From contig JADJVH010000007.1 of assembly GCA_016716665.1 (NCBI GenBank), positions 62,001 through 126,000 on the forward strand: a DNA stretch of 64,000 nucleotides. Direction: 5' to 3'. The position numbers were made by a program, and so were the translations under genes. A model generated the notes under the pieces. That model saw only the letters and a program-made list of their open reading frames with translations. It was not told the origin of the DNA and did no database searches. Source of the stretch: Candidatus Opimibacter iunctus (lineage in GTDB: Bacteria; Bacteroidota; Bacteroidia; Chitinophagales; Saprospiraceae). Shown piece after piece: positions 7,614 to 15,258 of the stretch (the first letter of the stretch is position 1; every line of letters starts with the position of its first letter).

Positions 7614-10316
7614 ATGAAAAAATTATTATCCTCCTTCACCTCCCTCGGTTGCCGAAGCCATTTCGCGAAGGCAACAGCCATAGCCTTAGCCTTTTCCCTC
7701 GCATGCAATAGTCCTATGAAAGAAGAAACAGCATTGTACTCCTCTGAGGCATTTACGGTTTACAAGGACAGCGTCATCCAGGGCAATAACAAAGCGGTCA
7801 TCTTGTCGCCAACCCATATCCAGTCCAATTACAGAAGCCCGGCAAGCTCTACGTTTTCGAGACTGGTCAAGTTTAAGATCAGTATCAATGAGCGTGACAA
7901 CGAGATGCCTCCCGGATCAGACCACTGGGTGCTGATAGGTGATGAACATGAGTCACCCCTGGTCGTCTTTGGCCAGGCACCGCAACCGGTACCGGACGCA
8001 CCGGCTACCTATCTGCCTGTCAATTATGAATATACTTTCCGTGTTGATATGTCATCTGTGCTAAAACAATTTGAAGAGAAAGGCTATTTCGAAGCTTATG
8101 ATGGCTCACGCGTGGCCAAGGCAGACCTCAAGGGTTTCTATATCGCCGGTGCATCACTACCCTTATCCTGGGACTTTGTCGGCCTCGATGAGAAGGGCCT
8201 GAAACTACAACCAACCAGTGAACCCGGAATCTATACCCTTACTGTAAAATTCAATCCATACAATGAAGTGGGTATCCAGGACAAGGAGTGGAAACTCATC
8301 ACTGATATTTCTAACCGTCCAAAATATTCTTCTGACCAGCCCATCGTCGACGCACTCTTCAATCTCTCTGTAGAAGAAGCCACAAAGAATATCGAAGCGG
8401 ACAGTACATTCCGCACAGGTGCCAAATGGGGTGGAGTATGGACAAGGGACATCAGCTATAGCATCATCCTGGCCTTTGCTTATCATGAACCGGAGGTCGC
8501 GAAGATCAGCCTGCGTAAGAAAGTCAATCGTGGACGTATCATCCAGGACACCGGATCAGGAGGTGCATGGCCAGTATCGTCTGATAGGGTAGTGTGGGCT
8601 ATCGCCGCATGGGAGATATACAAGGTCACCGGTGACAAGGCATGGCTTGATGAAGTATATCCCATCATCAAGAATTCACTGGATGATGATTACAAGACAC
8701 TATATGACAAAGAGACGGGATTGTATACAGGTGAATCTTCCTTCTTAGACTGGCGTGAACAGACCTATCCCAAGTGGATGTCCAATATGGATATAGCTGT
8801 ATCTGAAAATCTCGGCACGAATGTCCTGCATTACCAGGCTAACCGAATACTCGTAGAGATGTCTAAAATTGAGGGCAAAGCGTATGAAGCATATGCAAGG
8901 CATGCTGATGACATCAAGGCGGGGATCAACAAATACCTGTGGATGGAGGACAAAGGATGCTTTGCCCAATACAGATATGGCCGGCCCAACCTGACGGTAT
9001 CCCCACGCTTTGAAGCACTTGGTGAAGCACTTGCTGTATTGTTTGGTGTAGCCGAAGGCGACCGCGCCGCGTCAGTGATTGCAAAATCTCCGGTGACTGA
9101 TTTTGGCGTGACCTGTATCTATCCGCAGATACCTGGCATACCTCCTTACCATAACAATGCCATCTGGCCATTTGTACAATCGTATTGGAACCTGGCTGCT
9201 GCGAAAGCGGGCAATGAGGAAGTACTCAATCATGGGCTGGCCAGCATCTATCGCGCAGGGGCTTTCTTTCTGACGAATTATGAAAACATGGTCGCACAAA
9301 CCGGGGACTTCCTGGGAACTGAGATCAACTCCGACCGCATGCTGTGGAGTATGGCTGGAAATCTGGCAATGGTCTATCGTGTATTGATGGGCATATCGTT
9401 TGAGACCGATGGAATGCATATCAATCCGGTCATTCCAAAAGCCTACAGCGGGACGCGCACACTCACCAATCTGAAATACCGCAATGCAACACTCGATATC
9501 ACCATTCGCGGATATGGCAATACGTTTAGAAAGGTACAGATGGATGGCGAGCCGTTGCCTGGCGGAATTGTGCCTGCAGATCTCACGGGCATCCATCACA
9601 TCGAGATTGAGATGGCCGGTATGCCTTTTAAAGAAACAGGTATGAACAAAGTAGAAAATCATTTCAGCTTGCCCACCCCCTTGGCCGAAAGGGAAGGCCA
9701 GGTACTGAAATGGAAGGCCATTGAAAATGTAAAGGCATACCACATTTATAAAAACGGAAAATTCCTTGAGCATACTACGGCCACTTCGTTTGATGTGCCG
9801 ATAGAAAACTATGCGGAGTATAAAGTGAGTGCGGTCGATGACCAGGATTATGAATCCTTCACCAGTGAACCGGTTACATTTACACAAACCGAAAAGATCA
9901 TAGAATTTGAAGACATAACACCAGCATCGCGATTGCCTTACACCAATTATTCAGGCAAAGGATTTATTGAAGTTTCGCTTGATGGCAACAGGACACTCGA
10001 GTTCACCATCCCTGTTGATACAGCTGGAGAGTATCTCATTGATGTACGCTATTCCAATGGCAACGGGCCCTGGAATACGGACAACAAATGTGCGGTGCGA
10101 AGTCTTACTGTCAATGCAGTGTATGCAGGTGTGCTTGTTTTTCCCCAACGCGGTCAGGATGAATGGTCTGACTGGGGTTACTCCAACTGCCGGAAGGTGA
10201 AACTCAATGCAGGGGACAACGTGATCAGGATCACTTTTGAAGATTGGAACCACAATATGAACGGGGAGGTCAATACAGCGATGTTGGATTACCTCAGATT
10301 CATCCGGATGGAATGA
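7614..10316 (+). CDS. Six-hairpin glycosidase lipoprotein with C-terminal CBM-like module
   Basis: A 900-residue protein from ATG 7614. The signal region ends IALAFSLAC with a lipobox-like Cys. The N-terminal beta-rich domain (to ~residue 240) precedes an (alpha/alpha)6-type catalytic domain with WTRDISYSII, GGAWPVSSDRVVWA, FLDWREQTYP, NNAIWPFVQSYW and LGTEINSDRMLWSMAG. These acidic/aromatic motifs are typical of GH63/glycogen-debranching-like six-hairpin glycosidases; the GH family is not fixed. A short FN3-like linker follows. The last ~140 residues (IIEFED ... WSDWGYSNCRKVKLNAGDNVI ... MLDYLRF) resemble a CBM6/35 carbohydrate-binding module. Likely role: cell-surface or periplasmic oligosaccharide cleavage. 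A palindromic DNA insert (7648-7675) encodes part of the signal peptide. Confidence 0.85.
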   Translation: MKKLLSSFTSLGCRSHFAKATAIALAFSLACNSPMKEETALYSSEAFTVYKDSVIQGNNKAVILSPTHIQSNYRSPASSTFSRLVKFKISINERDNEMPPGSDHWVLIGDEHESPLVVFGQAPQPVPDAPATYLPVNYEYTFRVDMSSVLKQFEEKGYFEAYDGSRVAKADLKGFYIAGASLPLSWDFVGLDEKGLKLQPTSEPGIYTLTVKFNPYNEVGIQDKEWKLITDISNRPKYSSDQPIVDALFNLSVEEATKNIEADSTFRTGAKWGGVWTRDISYSIILAFAYHEPEVAKISLRKKVNRGRIIQDTGSGGAWPVSSDRVVWAIAAWEIYKVTGDKAWLDEVYPIIKNSLDDDYKTLYDKETGLYTGESSFLDWREQTYPKWMSNMDIAVSENLGTNVLHYQANRILVEMSKIEGKAYEAYARHADDIKAGINKYLWMEDKGCFAQYRYGRPNLTVSPRFEALGEALAVLFGVAEGDRAASVIAKSPVTDFGVTCIYPQIPGIPPYHNNAIWPFVQSYWNLAAAKAGNEEVLNHGLASIYRAGAFFLTNYENMVAQTGDFLGTEINSDRMLWSMAGNLAMVYRVLMGISFETDGMHINPVIPKAYSGTRTLTNLKYRNATLDITIRGYGNTFRKVQMDGEPLPGGIVPADLTGIHHIEIEMAGMPFKETGMNKVENHFSLPTPLAEREGQVLKWKAIENVKAYHIYKNGKFLEHTTATSFDVPIENYAEYKVSAVDDQDYESFTSEPVTFTQTEKIIEFEDITPASRLPYTNYSGKGFIEVSLDGNRTLEFTIPVDTAGEYLIDVRYSNGNGPWNTDNKCAVRSLTVNAVYAGVLVFPQRGQDEWSDWGYSNCRKVKLNAGDNVIRITFEDWNHNMNGEVNTAMLDYLRFIRME

Positions 10317-10335
10317 GGTAATTGACTTTTCGGCA

Positions 10336-11094
10336 TTATATCACTCCGCTTTCGAGCAAATCATAAATCACATCCGAGATGTTGATTTTGTTAGTCTTCC
10401 GCAGGATATTTTTCCTGTGGGTGTTTACAGTGTGCAGACTGATAAATAAATGATCGGCAATGTTTTCACTGTTCATTCCTTTTTCAATCAGCCGGATGAT
10501 TTCAAGTTCCCGGTCTGAAAGTAAATTTCCGGTCAGGAGCAGGGATTCGTCAGGGTACCTGAAAAAGTGATGGTCACTCCCCAGGTAGTAATGATATCCA
10601 TGGAAGAACTTTTTAAACCAATCAATATTGGTATGGACTTTCACTGTAAAAACTGTTTTGTATGGTATTTCCGTATAAAACAAGTACAGTTGGACAAGAA
10701 TATTGGAGTATGCACCCTCAGCATTCCGGATCCTGAAATTCGTTGATAAAATTGCAGTGCCTTCCCGGGCTAAGAAAAGTTCATTGGCCATTTTAAACAG
10801 CTGGGCCCGACCTAGACTTAGTCTGCTGAGGTCATCGGGGTGGGTAGCCTGGAAAAAGTGATACGGATTGAGGATCCCTGGGTCAACCCCCATCATGACT
10901 TTACTACGGCTGCTGGTAAACAACACTTGCATCTGGAGCAGATCACCGATATAAAAAAATTGGTTGTTCTTTTCCATCATTTGTTCAAGATCCAACATCA
11001 ATGGGTCGGCCGGATCAATATTCTTAAATCCTGCTTGGGAATAGGCGTTGAAGAACTGAAGGAATAAATTATAGTCTCTCGATATCGAATTCAT
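10336..11094 (-). CDS. PAS-LuxR transcriptional regulator
   Basis: About 252 residues on the minus strand. A PAS-like N-terminal sensor region includes FFQATHPDDLSRLSLG and NFRIRNAEGAYSNILVQLYLF, the usual PAS_3 strands. It is joined to a C-terminal LuxR/GerE helix-turn-helix: LLSDRELEIIRLIEKGM, SENIADHLFISLHTVNTHR and KNILRKTN. ATG 11094 is preferred; a GTG two codons upstream (11100) is also possible. The gene is divergent from the desulfinase gene at 11444, with a 350-bp control region of inverted repeats between them. It is therefore the obvious candidate regulator of that locus and of itself. The signal sensed by the PAS region is unknown. Confidence 0.9.
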   Translation of the reverse strand: MNSISRDYNLFLQFFNAYSQAGFKNIDPADPLMLDLEQMMEKNNQFFYIGDLLQMQVLFTSSRSKVMMGVDPGILNPYHFFQATHPDDLSRLSLGRAQLFKMANELFLAREGTAILSTNFRIRNAEGAYSNILVQLYLFYTEIPYKTVFTVKVHTNIDWFKKFFHGYHYYLGSDHHFFRYPDESLLLTGNLLSDRELEIIRLIEKGMNSENIADHLFISLHTVNTHRKNILRKTNKINISDVIYDLLESGVI

Positions 11095-11443
11095 ATGCAC
11101 TTGTGGTCCTGTATTGGATACATGGCTATGTGAAGTTAGCCATAATACCTATTGATAGGTATTGATATAGCGTTGGCGCCAGGGTAATTTTGTGCCTGGC
11201 CCAAAGGGGCAATGTTGAGTCTGCCTTGAAAACGCCATGAAACACGGGTATTTTCATTGAGAGGAGGATGTAAAACGCATCCTGTTGTATATACCTTAAG
11301 TGAGTATTATCATCGGCTATACTGACCAGCATCAGTGTATGCAGGAAGAGTACGTTCAACCTGGATGTATGATGCTTGTGTTTTTCATGTGGGTGTAAGA
11401 TGGAGTTGGGTCAACAATTATTCAAATTTTAAATACAAAAAAA
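11095..11443. promoter_or_regulatory. Divergent control region between luxR-type gene and desulfinase locus
   Basis: The 349-bp region has no convincing gene. It holds three inverted repeats: ATGGCTA-N8-TAGCCAT (11122-11143), AATACCTAT-TG-ATAGGTATT (11144-11163), which directly abuts the first, and GCCAGG-N11-CCTGGC (11178-11200). The last encloses a perfect Bacteroidota -7 element, TAATTTTG (11185-11192). A TTG at 11162-11164 lies about 20 bp upstream of it and overlaps the second repeat. The geometry fits operator control of a rightward promoter by a dimeric LuxR-type regulator; binding is inferred. Confidence 0.6.
11162..11192 (+). promoter_or_regulatory. Putative Bacteroidota promoter of the desulfinase locus
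   Basis: TTG at 11162-11164 and TAATTTTG at 11185-11192 match the -33/-7 form TTTG...TAnnTTTG with acceptable spacing. The -33 part lies inside the AATACCTAT/ATAGGTATT palindrome. The leader to the ATG at 11444 would be about 245 nt. Confidence 0.45.
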
Positions 11444-12682
11444 ATGAGTACGACAGAATTAAAACCTCCCAAAAAGGAAAAGACCAATGGTAGTGTGCCT
11501 CCGGGAATCAAAGTGACCACTTTTGAAAATACCAAGCTCAACAAAGTACCCCTTGATTGGAAGGAAGTGTACTATACAAATTGCCCACTGGTATCCGCCA
11601 GTAATGTGGATCAGGAATTGGGCTGGACCAAGGAGGAATACAAGAAAATTGGTGTAAAGTTTAGTTATTTCCGCTCCAGGGCAGAAAACGACTGGTATCC
11701 ACATTACATACACAATCTTGACAACCTGATCCGGTTCGGTGGATTGTTTCCACCTATTGCGGTTCAGGCGGATATCCGCCGGACAAGGCTCCTTGGTGTA
11801 ACCCATGTGCCACATGAAGGTGGTGTAATGGTCATTCGTGCAAAGGATGATATCTACCGGATGAGTGATCTGAAGGGCAAAAAGATTGGCATCTCCAGGA
11901 GTATGAACCAGATCAAGAATGACTGGTGGCGTATACAAGAGCACCAGGGCATTGAGTTGATGCTTCGGATGAATGGCATGACGATGAAGGATATCCAGCT
12001 TGTGGAATTCCCATACGCAGACGACTGGTACAACTTTCCTGAAATGCTAACGCCGATTGAGAACCCATCTGAATGGCAACTCAAGCGCGATCACAAGCAT
12101 GACCTCGCGTTCCGTCCACTGGAAACAGCTCTTGAGAAGGGTGTGATTGATGCCATGTACAGTCAGAGCAAAGTACTAAGTGTACTGACTGAAGCTACTG
12201 GCAAGTTTGCCATTATCGAAGATTTGTCCAAATATCCAGATTGGCGCTTACAGGTAGCCAACATTCCAGCTGCAATCACCTGCACGGATGTGATGGCCGA
12301 AAAGCATCCTGAACTTGTTGTGACGTTTTTGAAAGGTATGATCAAGGTGGGGCGTTGGTCCAATGAACATAAGCATGCTGCTGCAGCTATTCTCGACAAG
12401 CAAACTTACTACCTTGACGTAGAAGATACTTACCGTGGCATCAAGGATGTGGATATGGTTCCTAATTTGTCACTGTTGAACCTGGCCGCAGTTGAGCTAG
12501 GAAAGAATTTCATGTTCAAGAAGGGCTATATCAAAAATGATTTTGATGTACACCAATGGGCTGCGCCTGAATTCCTTGAAATGGCTGCCAGGAATTGCTT
12601 GAAGAAGAATGGGAAGAAAAGGACCACATCAAAACTTCCACAGGCAGCGACCACACTTGAAGCAGGAAGACGGAACGGATAG
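11444..12682 (+). CDS. DszB-like aryl-sulfinate desulfinase family protein
   Basis: A 412-residue protein without a signal peptide. It matches the remembered pattern of DszB, 2'-hydroxybiphenyl-2-sulfinate desulfinase (EC 3.13.1.3), an enzyme with a periplasmic-binding-protein fold that releases sulfite. Shared features are Y-T-N-C-P with Cys47 at the catalytic cysteine position, R97-F-G-G-x-x-P-P (the DszB RFGG arginine), R-T-R-L-L-G-V-T (about 113-120), D-L-K-G-K-K-I-G-I-S, and near the C-terminus Q-W-A-A-P-E-F-L. The DszB histidine before RFGG is not aligned simply; His87 and His90 lie in a ~15-residue longer loop. The alternative is an ABC sulfonate/nitrate-binding protein, but no signal peptide and no transporter genes are present. 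Two rhodanese genes follow, which supports a sulfur role. The substrate is unknown and need not be a biphenyl. Confidence 0.8.
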   Translation: MSTTELKPPKKEKTNGSVPPGIKVTTFENTKLNKVPLDWKEVYYTNCPLVSASNVDQELGWTKEEYKKIGVKFSYFRSRAENDWYPHYIHNLDNLIRFGGLFPPIAVQADIRRTRLLGVTHVPHEGGVMVIRAKDDIYRMSDLKGKKIGISRSMNQIKNDWWRIQEHQGIELMLRMNGMTMKDIQLVEFPYADDWYNFPEMLTPIENPSEWQLKRDHKHDLAFRPLETALEKGVIDAMYSQSKVLSVLTEATGKFAIIEDLSKYPDWRLQVANIPAAITCTDVMAEKHPELVVTFLKGMIKVGRWSNEHKHAAAAILDKQTYYLDVEDTYRGIKDVDMVPNLSLLNLAAVELGKNFMFKKGYIKNDFDVHQWAAPEFLEMAARNCLKKNGKKRTTSKLPQAATTLEAGRRNG

Positions 12683-12722
12683 GTTGAACATCCCGTGATA
12701 ATTGATTAATACAATATCGGTC

Positions 12723-13130
12723 ATGACAAAGGTGAGCGAAATTATCAATACTCCAACTAAGAAAGTCGTAAGGCCCGGGCCATCCGGAAAGAAGGAAATG
12801 TCAAGAATAGAAAAGCTACTTTGCGGTAGCGGTACCGAATCTATACGGCCTGCCAATGAGATCCTTTTGGCCATAAAGAAAGGAGCCTTTATCCTCGACG
12901 TCCGGACAATCATGGAAGCCAGGAAGGGAATTGTTCCCGGGGCTAAAAATATCCCTCTGCTGAGACTAAAGCGTCATCTTGATGAGTTGCCACGGGATAA
13001 GACGATCGTGACATACTGCGGAACTGGTGCACGTGCAGGCAAAGCAAAGGATATATTAAATGCAGCTGGCTTCGTAGTTGTCAATGGAGGCAGTTATGAA
13101 GGCATCCTGGAGATGCTGGGAGTGAAATAG
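12723..13130 (+). CDS. Cytosolic rhodanese-like sulfurtransferase
   Basis: 135 residues from ATG 12723 (a TTG 21 bp upstream is less likely). A rhodanese domain is visible: FILDVRTIMEARKGIVPGAKNIPL (about residues 57-79 in parts) and the active-site loop Y-C-G-T-G-A-R-A with Cys99. Single-domain rhodaneses move sulfane sulfur from thiosulfate or persulfide to acceptors such as cyanide, sulfite or thiols. There is no signal sequence, so it is cytosolic like the upstream desulfinase, 40 bp away. A role in handling sulfite or sulfane sulfur released by that enzyme is an inference from context. Confidence 0.9.
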   Translation: MTKVSEIINTPTKKVVRPGPSGKKEMSRIEKLLCGSGTESIRPANEILLAIKKGAFILDVRTIMEARKGIVPGAKNIPLLRLKRHLDELPRDKTIVTYCGTGARAGKAKDILNAAGFVVVNGGSYEGILEMLGVK

Positions 13131-13134
13131 CGAA

Positions 13135-13178
13135 GGAAACGTGGGTTGAGTACAGGTAACTGCACCCAACCCATTTCC
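13135..13178 (+). other. Intergenic stem-loop between the two rhodanese genes
   Basis: TGGGTTG (13142-13148) pairs with CAACCCA (13167-13173), extended by GGAAA/TTTCC flanks. No run of T follows, so this is a weak terminator or an mRNA processing or stability element rather than a clear terminator. Confidence 0.35.
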
Positions 13179-13215
13179 TTATGTGCGACTTGATTCATTC
13201 TGTAAATGATTATTT

Positions 13216-13827
13216 ATGGCTGCCTTTAACCTTAGAATACTATTTGTTTTAGCGTTTGCGGGTGTGTTCACTTTGCCTTTCGTAAGTGGACAAATCACCA
13301 GCAACAAAATATCAGGTATGGCAAATCAAGACCTTCCCAAAGAAAAACAGACCACGCTGGGACTCTATGTGACTTCGAAAGAAGCTCATGCAATGTGGTT
13401 GTCAGCACCCAGGGAAATAAAAATCATAGATGTGCGTACGCCAGAAGAGTATATCTTCATCGGTCATGCTCAAATGGCCTGGAATATTCCACTTGCTTTT
13501 CAAACCTACGAATGGGAAGCCGAAAAAGATCAGTTGAAGTTTAAACCAAATCCTGATTTCCTGGAAGAAGTACAGGCGATTTCCGAATCGAAGGATACGC
13601 TACTGGTCATGTGCCGCTCAGGTGGGCGAAGTGCAATGGCCATCAATGCGCTTGCAAAAGCTGGCTATACCCATGTGTACCAGATCACTGATGGCATGGA
13701 GGGAGATCCGGTATCAGATCCTGAAAGCGACCATTATGGACAGCGACTGATAAACGGGTGGAAGAATGCCGGATTGCCATGGACGTATGTACTAAATCAT
13801 GAGCGCATGATTCTTCCGAAGGAATAA
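13216..13827 (+). CDS. Exported rhodanese-like protein
   Basis: A 203-residue protein with a signal peptide (hydrophobic residues 8-24, cleavage near VSGQ). A rhodanese domain follows with IIDVRTPEEYIFIGHAQMAWNIP and the loop M-C-R-S-G-G-R-S, Cys133 being the sulfur carrier. The distal HYGQRLINGWKNAGLPWTY tail is typical of periplasmic rhodanese-like proteins. It is the exported counterpart of the rhodanese just upstream, so the locus has sulfurtransferases on both sides of the inner membrane. It probably acts on sulfane sulfur species in the periplasm; the acceptor is unknown. Confidence 0.9.
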   Translation: MAAFNLRILFVLAFAGVFTLPFVSGQITSNKISGMANQDLPKEKQTTLGLYVTSKEAHAMWLSAPREIKIIDVRTPEEYIFIGHAQMAWNIPLAFQTYEWEAEKDQLKFKPNPDFLEEVQAISESKDTLLVMCRSGGRSAMAINALAKAGYTHVYQITDGMEGDPVSDPESDHYGQRLINGWKNAGLPWTYVLNHERMILPKE

Positions 13828-13904
13828 GCGACGCTAATGGAAGCCGCATAGATGAAAGAGATATTCCTGGGCCGCAATAGTTATTATTTAAATGCTATGC
13901 ATCC

Positions 13905-14666
13905 ATGTCCCATAAACGTTTTACTCGCTTAATAGGATTGTGCTTTGCAATATGGTTTTGTGCACCAGGCCTGGCTCATGGGCAGATGACGACGAAGGAG
14001 TTCTGGCCGGAAGTAGATATTTGGTACCGGCTCTCACCCTCGTGGCGTCTATCGATGTACGTTCCGCTGTCAAAGAATATTGAAACCAAATACCGTGAAG
14101 GAAGTATTGTCTTACAGGCAGATTATGCCTGGGGGAAGTCGAGAGTCCTTCAAAACAGACGATTGCTTGATGAAAACAGGTCGCAACAAATGAAGGTATG
14201 CCTGACCCGCGGCGGTTATCTCGCGGCCAAAAGCATTGACGACAATGGAGAAGCCTATCAGGAAAACATGATCTTCTTTGAAGAACATTTCAGGACACCA
14301 TTTAAGGCTCATCTCCTGGTCTCGCATCGGATTCGAAGTGATCTGCGATGGGTAGGAGAAGAGAATGAGTTTTCATACCGGATTCGTTATCGTCTTTTGG
14401 TGGAAAGAGAGTGGCAGTGTAAAAGAGTTTCGCTAGTACCCTTTGTAAATATTGAACCATATTATGACTCTAGGTATGAAACCATCAACCGGGTGAGGTA
14501 TATCGGAGGCACGTCTATTGCATGGACCCCTCGCATAGCGGTTGAAGGCAATCTTACCTACCAGCACGATACGCGTTCATCTGTCACTGATCTGTTTGCA
14601 TTAAACATTATCCTTCATGTCTTCTTCGAAACAAAAAAGGCCAGGAAACCGAATATAGCTATATAA
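13905..14666 (+). CDS. DUF2490-like outer-membrane beta-barrel protein
   Basis: 253 residues with a signal peptide ending LAHGQ (about residue 27). Alternating amphipathic strands follow, ending in an aromatic-rich C-terminus (NIILHVFFE). Recurrent features such as W-P-E-V-D-I-W-Y, E-E-H-F-R-T-P, R-I-R-Y-R-L-L-V-E and E-P-Y-Y-D-S-R-Y match the DUF2490 family, thought to be small outer-membrane barrels. It could be a pore or surface component for the locus. No ligand can be named. It lies 13 bp before the DUF202 gene, consistent with one transcript. Confidence 0.75.
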   Translation: MSHKRFTRLIGLCFAIWFCAPGLAHGQMTTKEFWPEVDIWYRLSPSWRLSMYVPLSKNIETKYREGSIVLQADYAWGKSRVLQNRRLLDENRSQQMKVCLTRGGYLAAKSIDDNGEAYQENMIFFEEHFRTPFKAHLLVSHRIRSDLRWVGEENEFSYRIRYRLLVEREWQCKRVSLVPFVNIEPYYDSRYETINRVRYIGGTSIAWTPRIAVEGNLTYQHDTRSSVTDLFALNIILHVFFETKKARKPNIAI

Positions 14667-14678
14667 AATTTTAAAATC

Positions 14679-15131
14679 ATGGTCATGCAAATACAAGAAA
14701 AGGAAGAAAAACAAAACAGTGGGATACAGGGTCATGGAATGGATATAGGATTGCAGCCGGATGGTCAGCATTTGTCCTTTGACCGTACCCGGATGGCCGC
14801 TGAGCGAACGCTCATGGCCTGGGTACGGACCGCTCTCTCCATGATCAGCTTTGGGTTTACGATATACAAGTTTCTCGAAGCTATGCTGCCACAGAGTACC
14901 TTGCCGGTTTTGAGGGCCAACACACCTCGTAATGTTGGTCTCACACTGATTGGAATAGGAACATTTGCGCTCATTGTTGCTTGTATCCAGCATGTGAAAT
15001 ACCTGCATATTTTGGGCCTTAGGCTGCGCTCGTTGCCCTTGGACCTTTCTTTTCTTGTGGGCTGCCTGATTGCCCTACTGGGTTTCCTGATGTTTTGGAG
15101 TATTGTTTTCAACGCGGGACCTTTTGTTTGA
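14679..15131 (+). CDS. DUF202 (YidH-like) inner-membrane protein
   Basis: 150 residues. A hydrophilic N-terminus is followed by the family signature R-T-x-M-A-x-E-R-T-L-M-A-W-V-R-T-A-L-S (about residues 32-50). Three membrane helices lie at about 45-65, 87-106 and 121-143. DUF202 proteins are small inner-membrane proteins without an established activity. Tight spacing after the DUF2490 gene suggests cotranscription with the sulfur-related genes. Confidence 0.85.
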   Translation: MVMQIQEKEEKQNSGIQGHGMDIGLQPDGQHLSFDRTRMAAERTLMAWVRTALSMISFGFTIYKFLEAMLPQSTLPVLRANTPRNVGLTLIGIGTFALIVACIQHVKYLHILGLRLRSLPLDLSFLVGCLIALLGFLMFWSIVFNAGPFV

Positions 15132-15258
15132 TGTGTATTGTGTGCAAGCATGTGGAAATCACTCCGGAATATGACCAGTATCAGTTTTTTAGAGGTTCCT
15201 TTTGATTACTTTTATATAATTCAAGATTCTGTTGCGGAATTGTAAATGTTGAAATGTC

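Noticed and set aside
9072..9887. 271-codon minus-strand frame inside the glycosidase gene
   Set aside because: It lies wholly within a strongly supported coding gene on the other strand and has no family features.
11444..12682. ABC transporter sulfonate/nitrate-binding protein
   Set aside because: No signal peptide or lipobox and no permease or ATPase genes nearby; the Y-T-N-C-P, R-F-G-G and Q-W-A-A-P-E-F-L motifs fit DszB better. Kept as the alternative.
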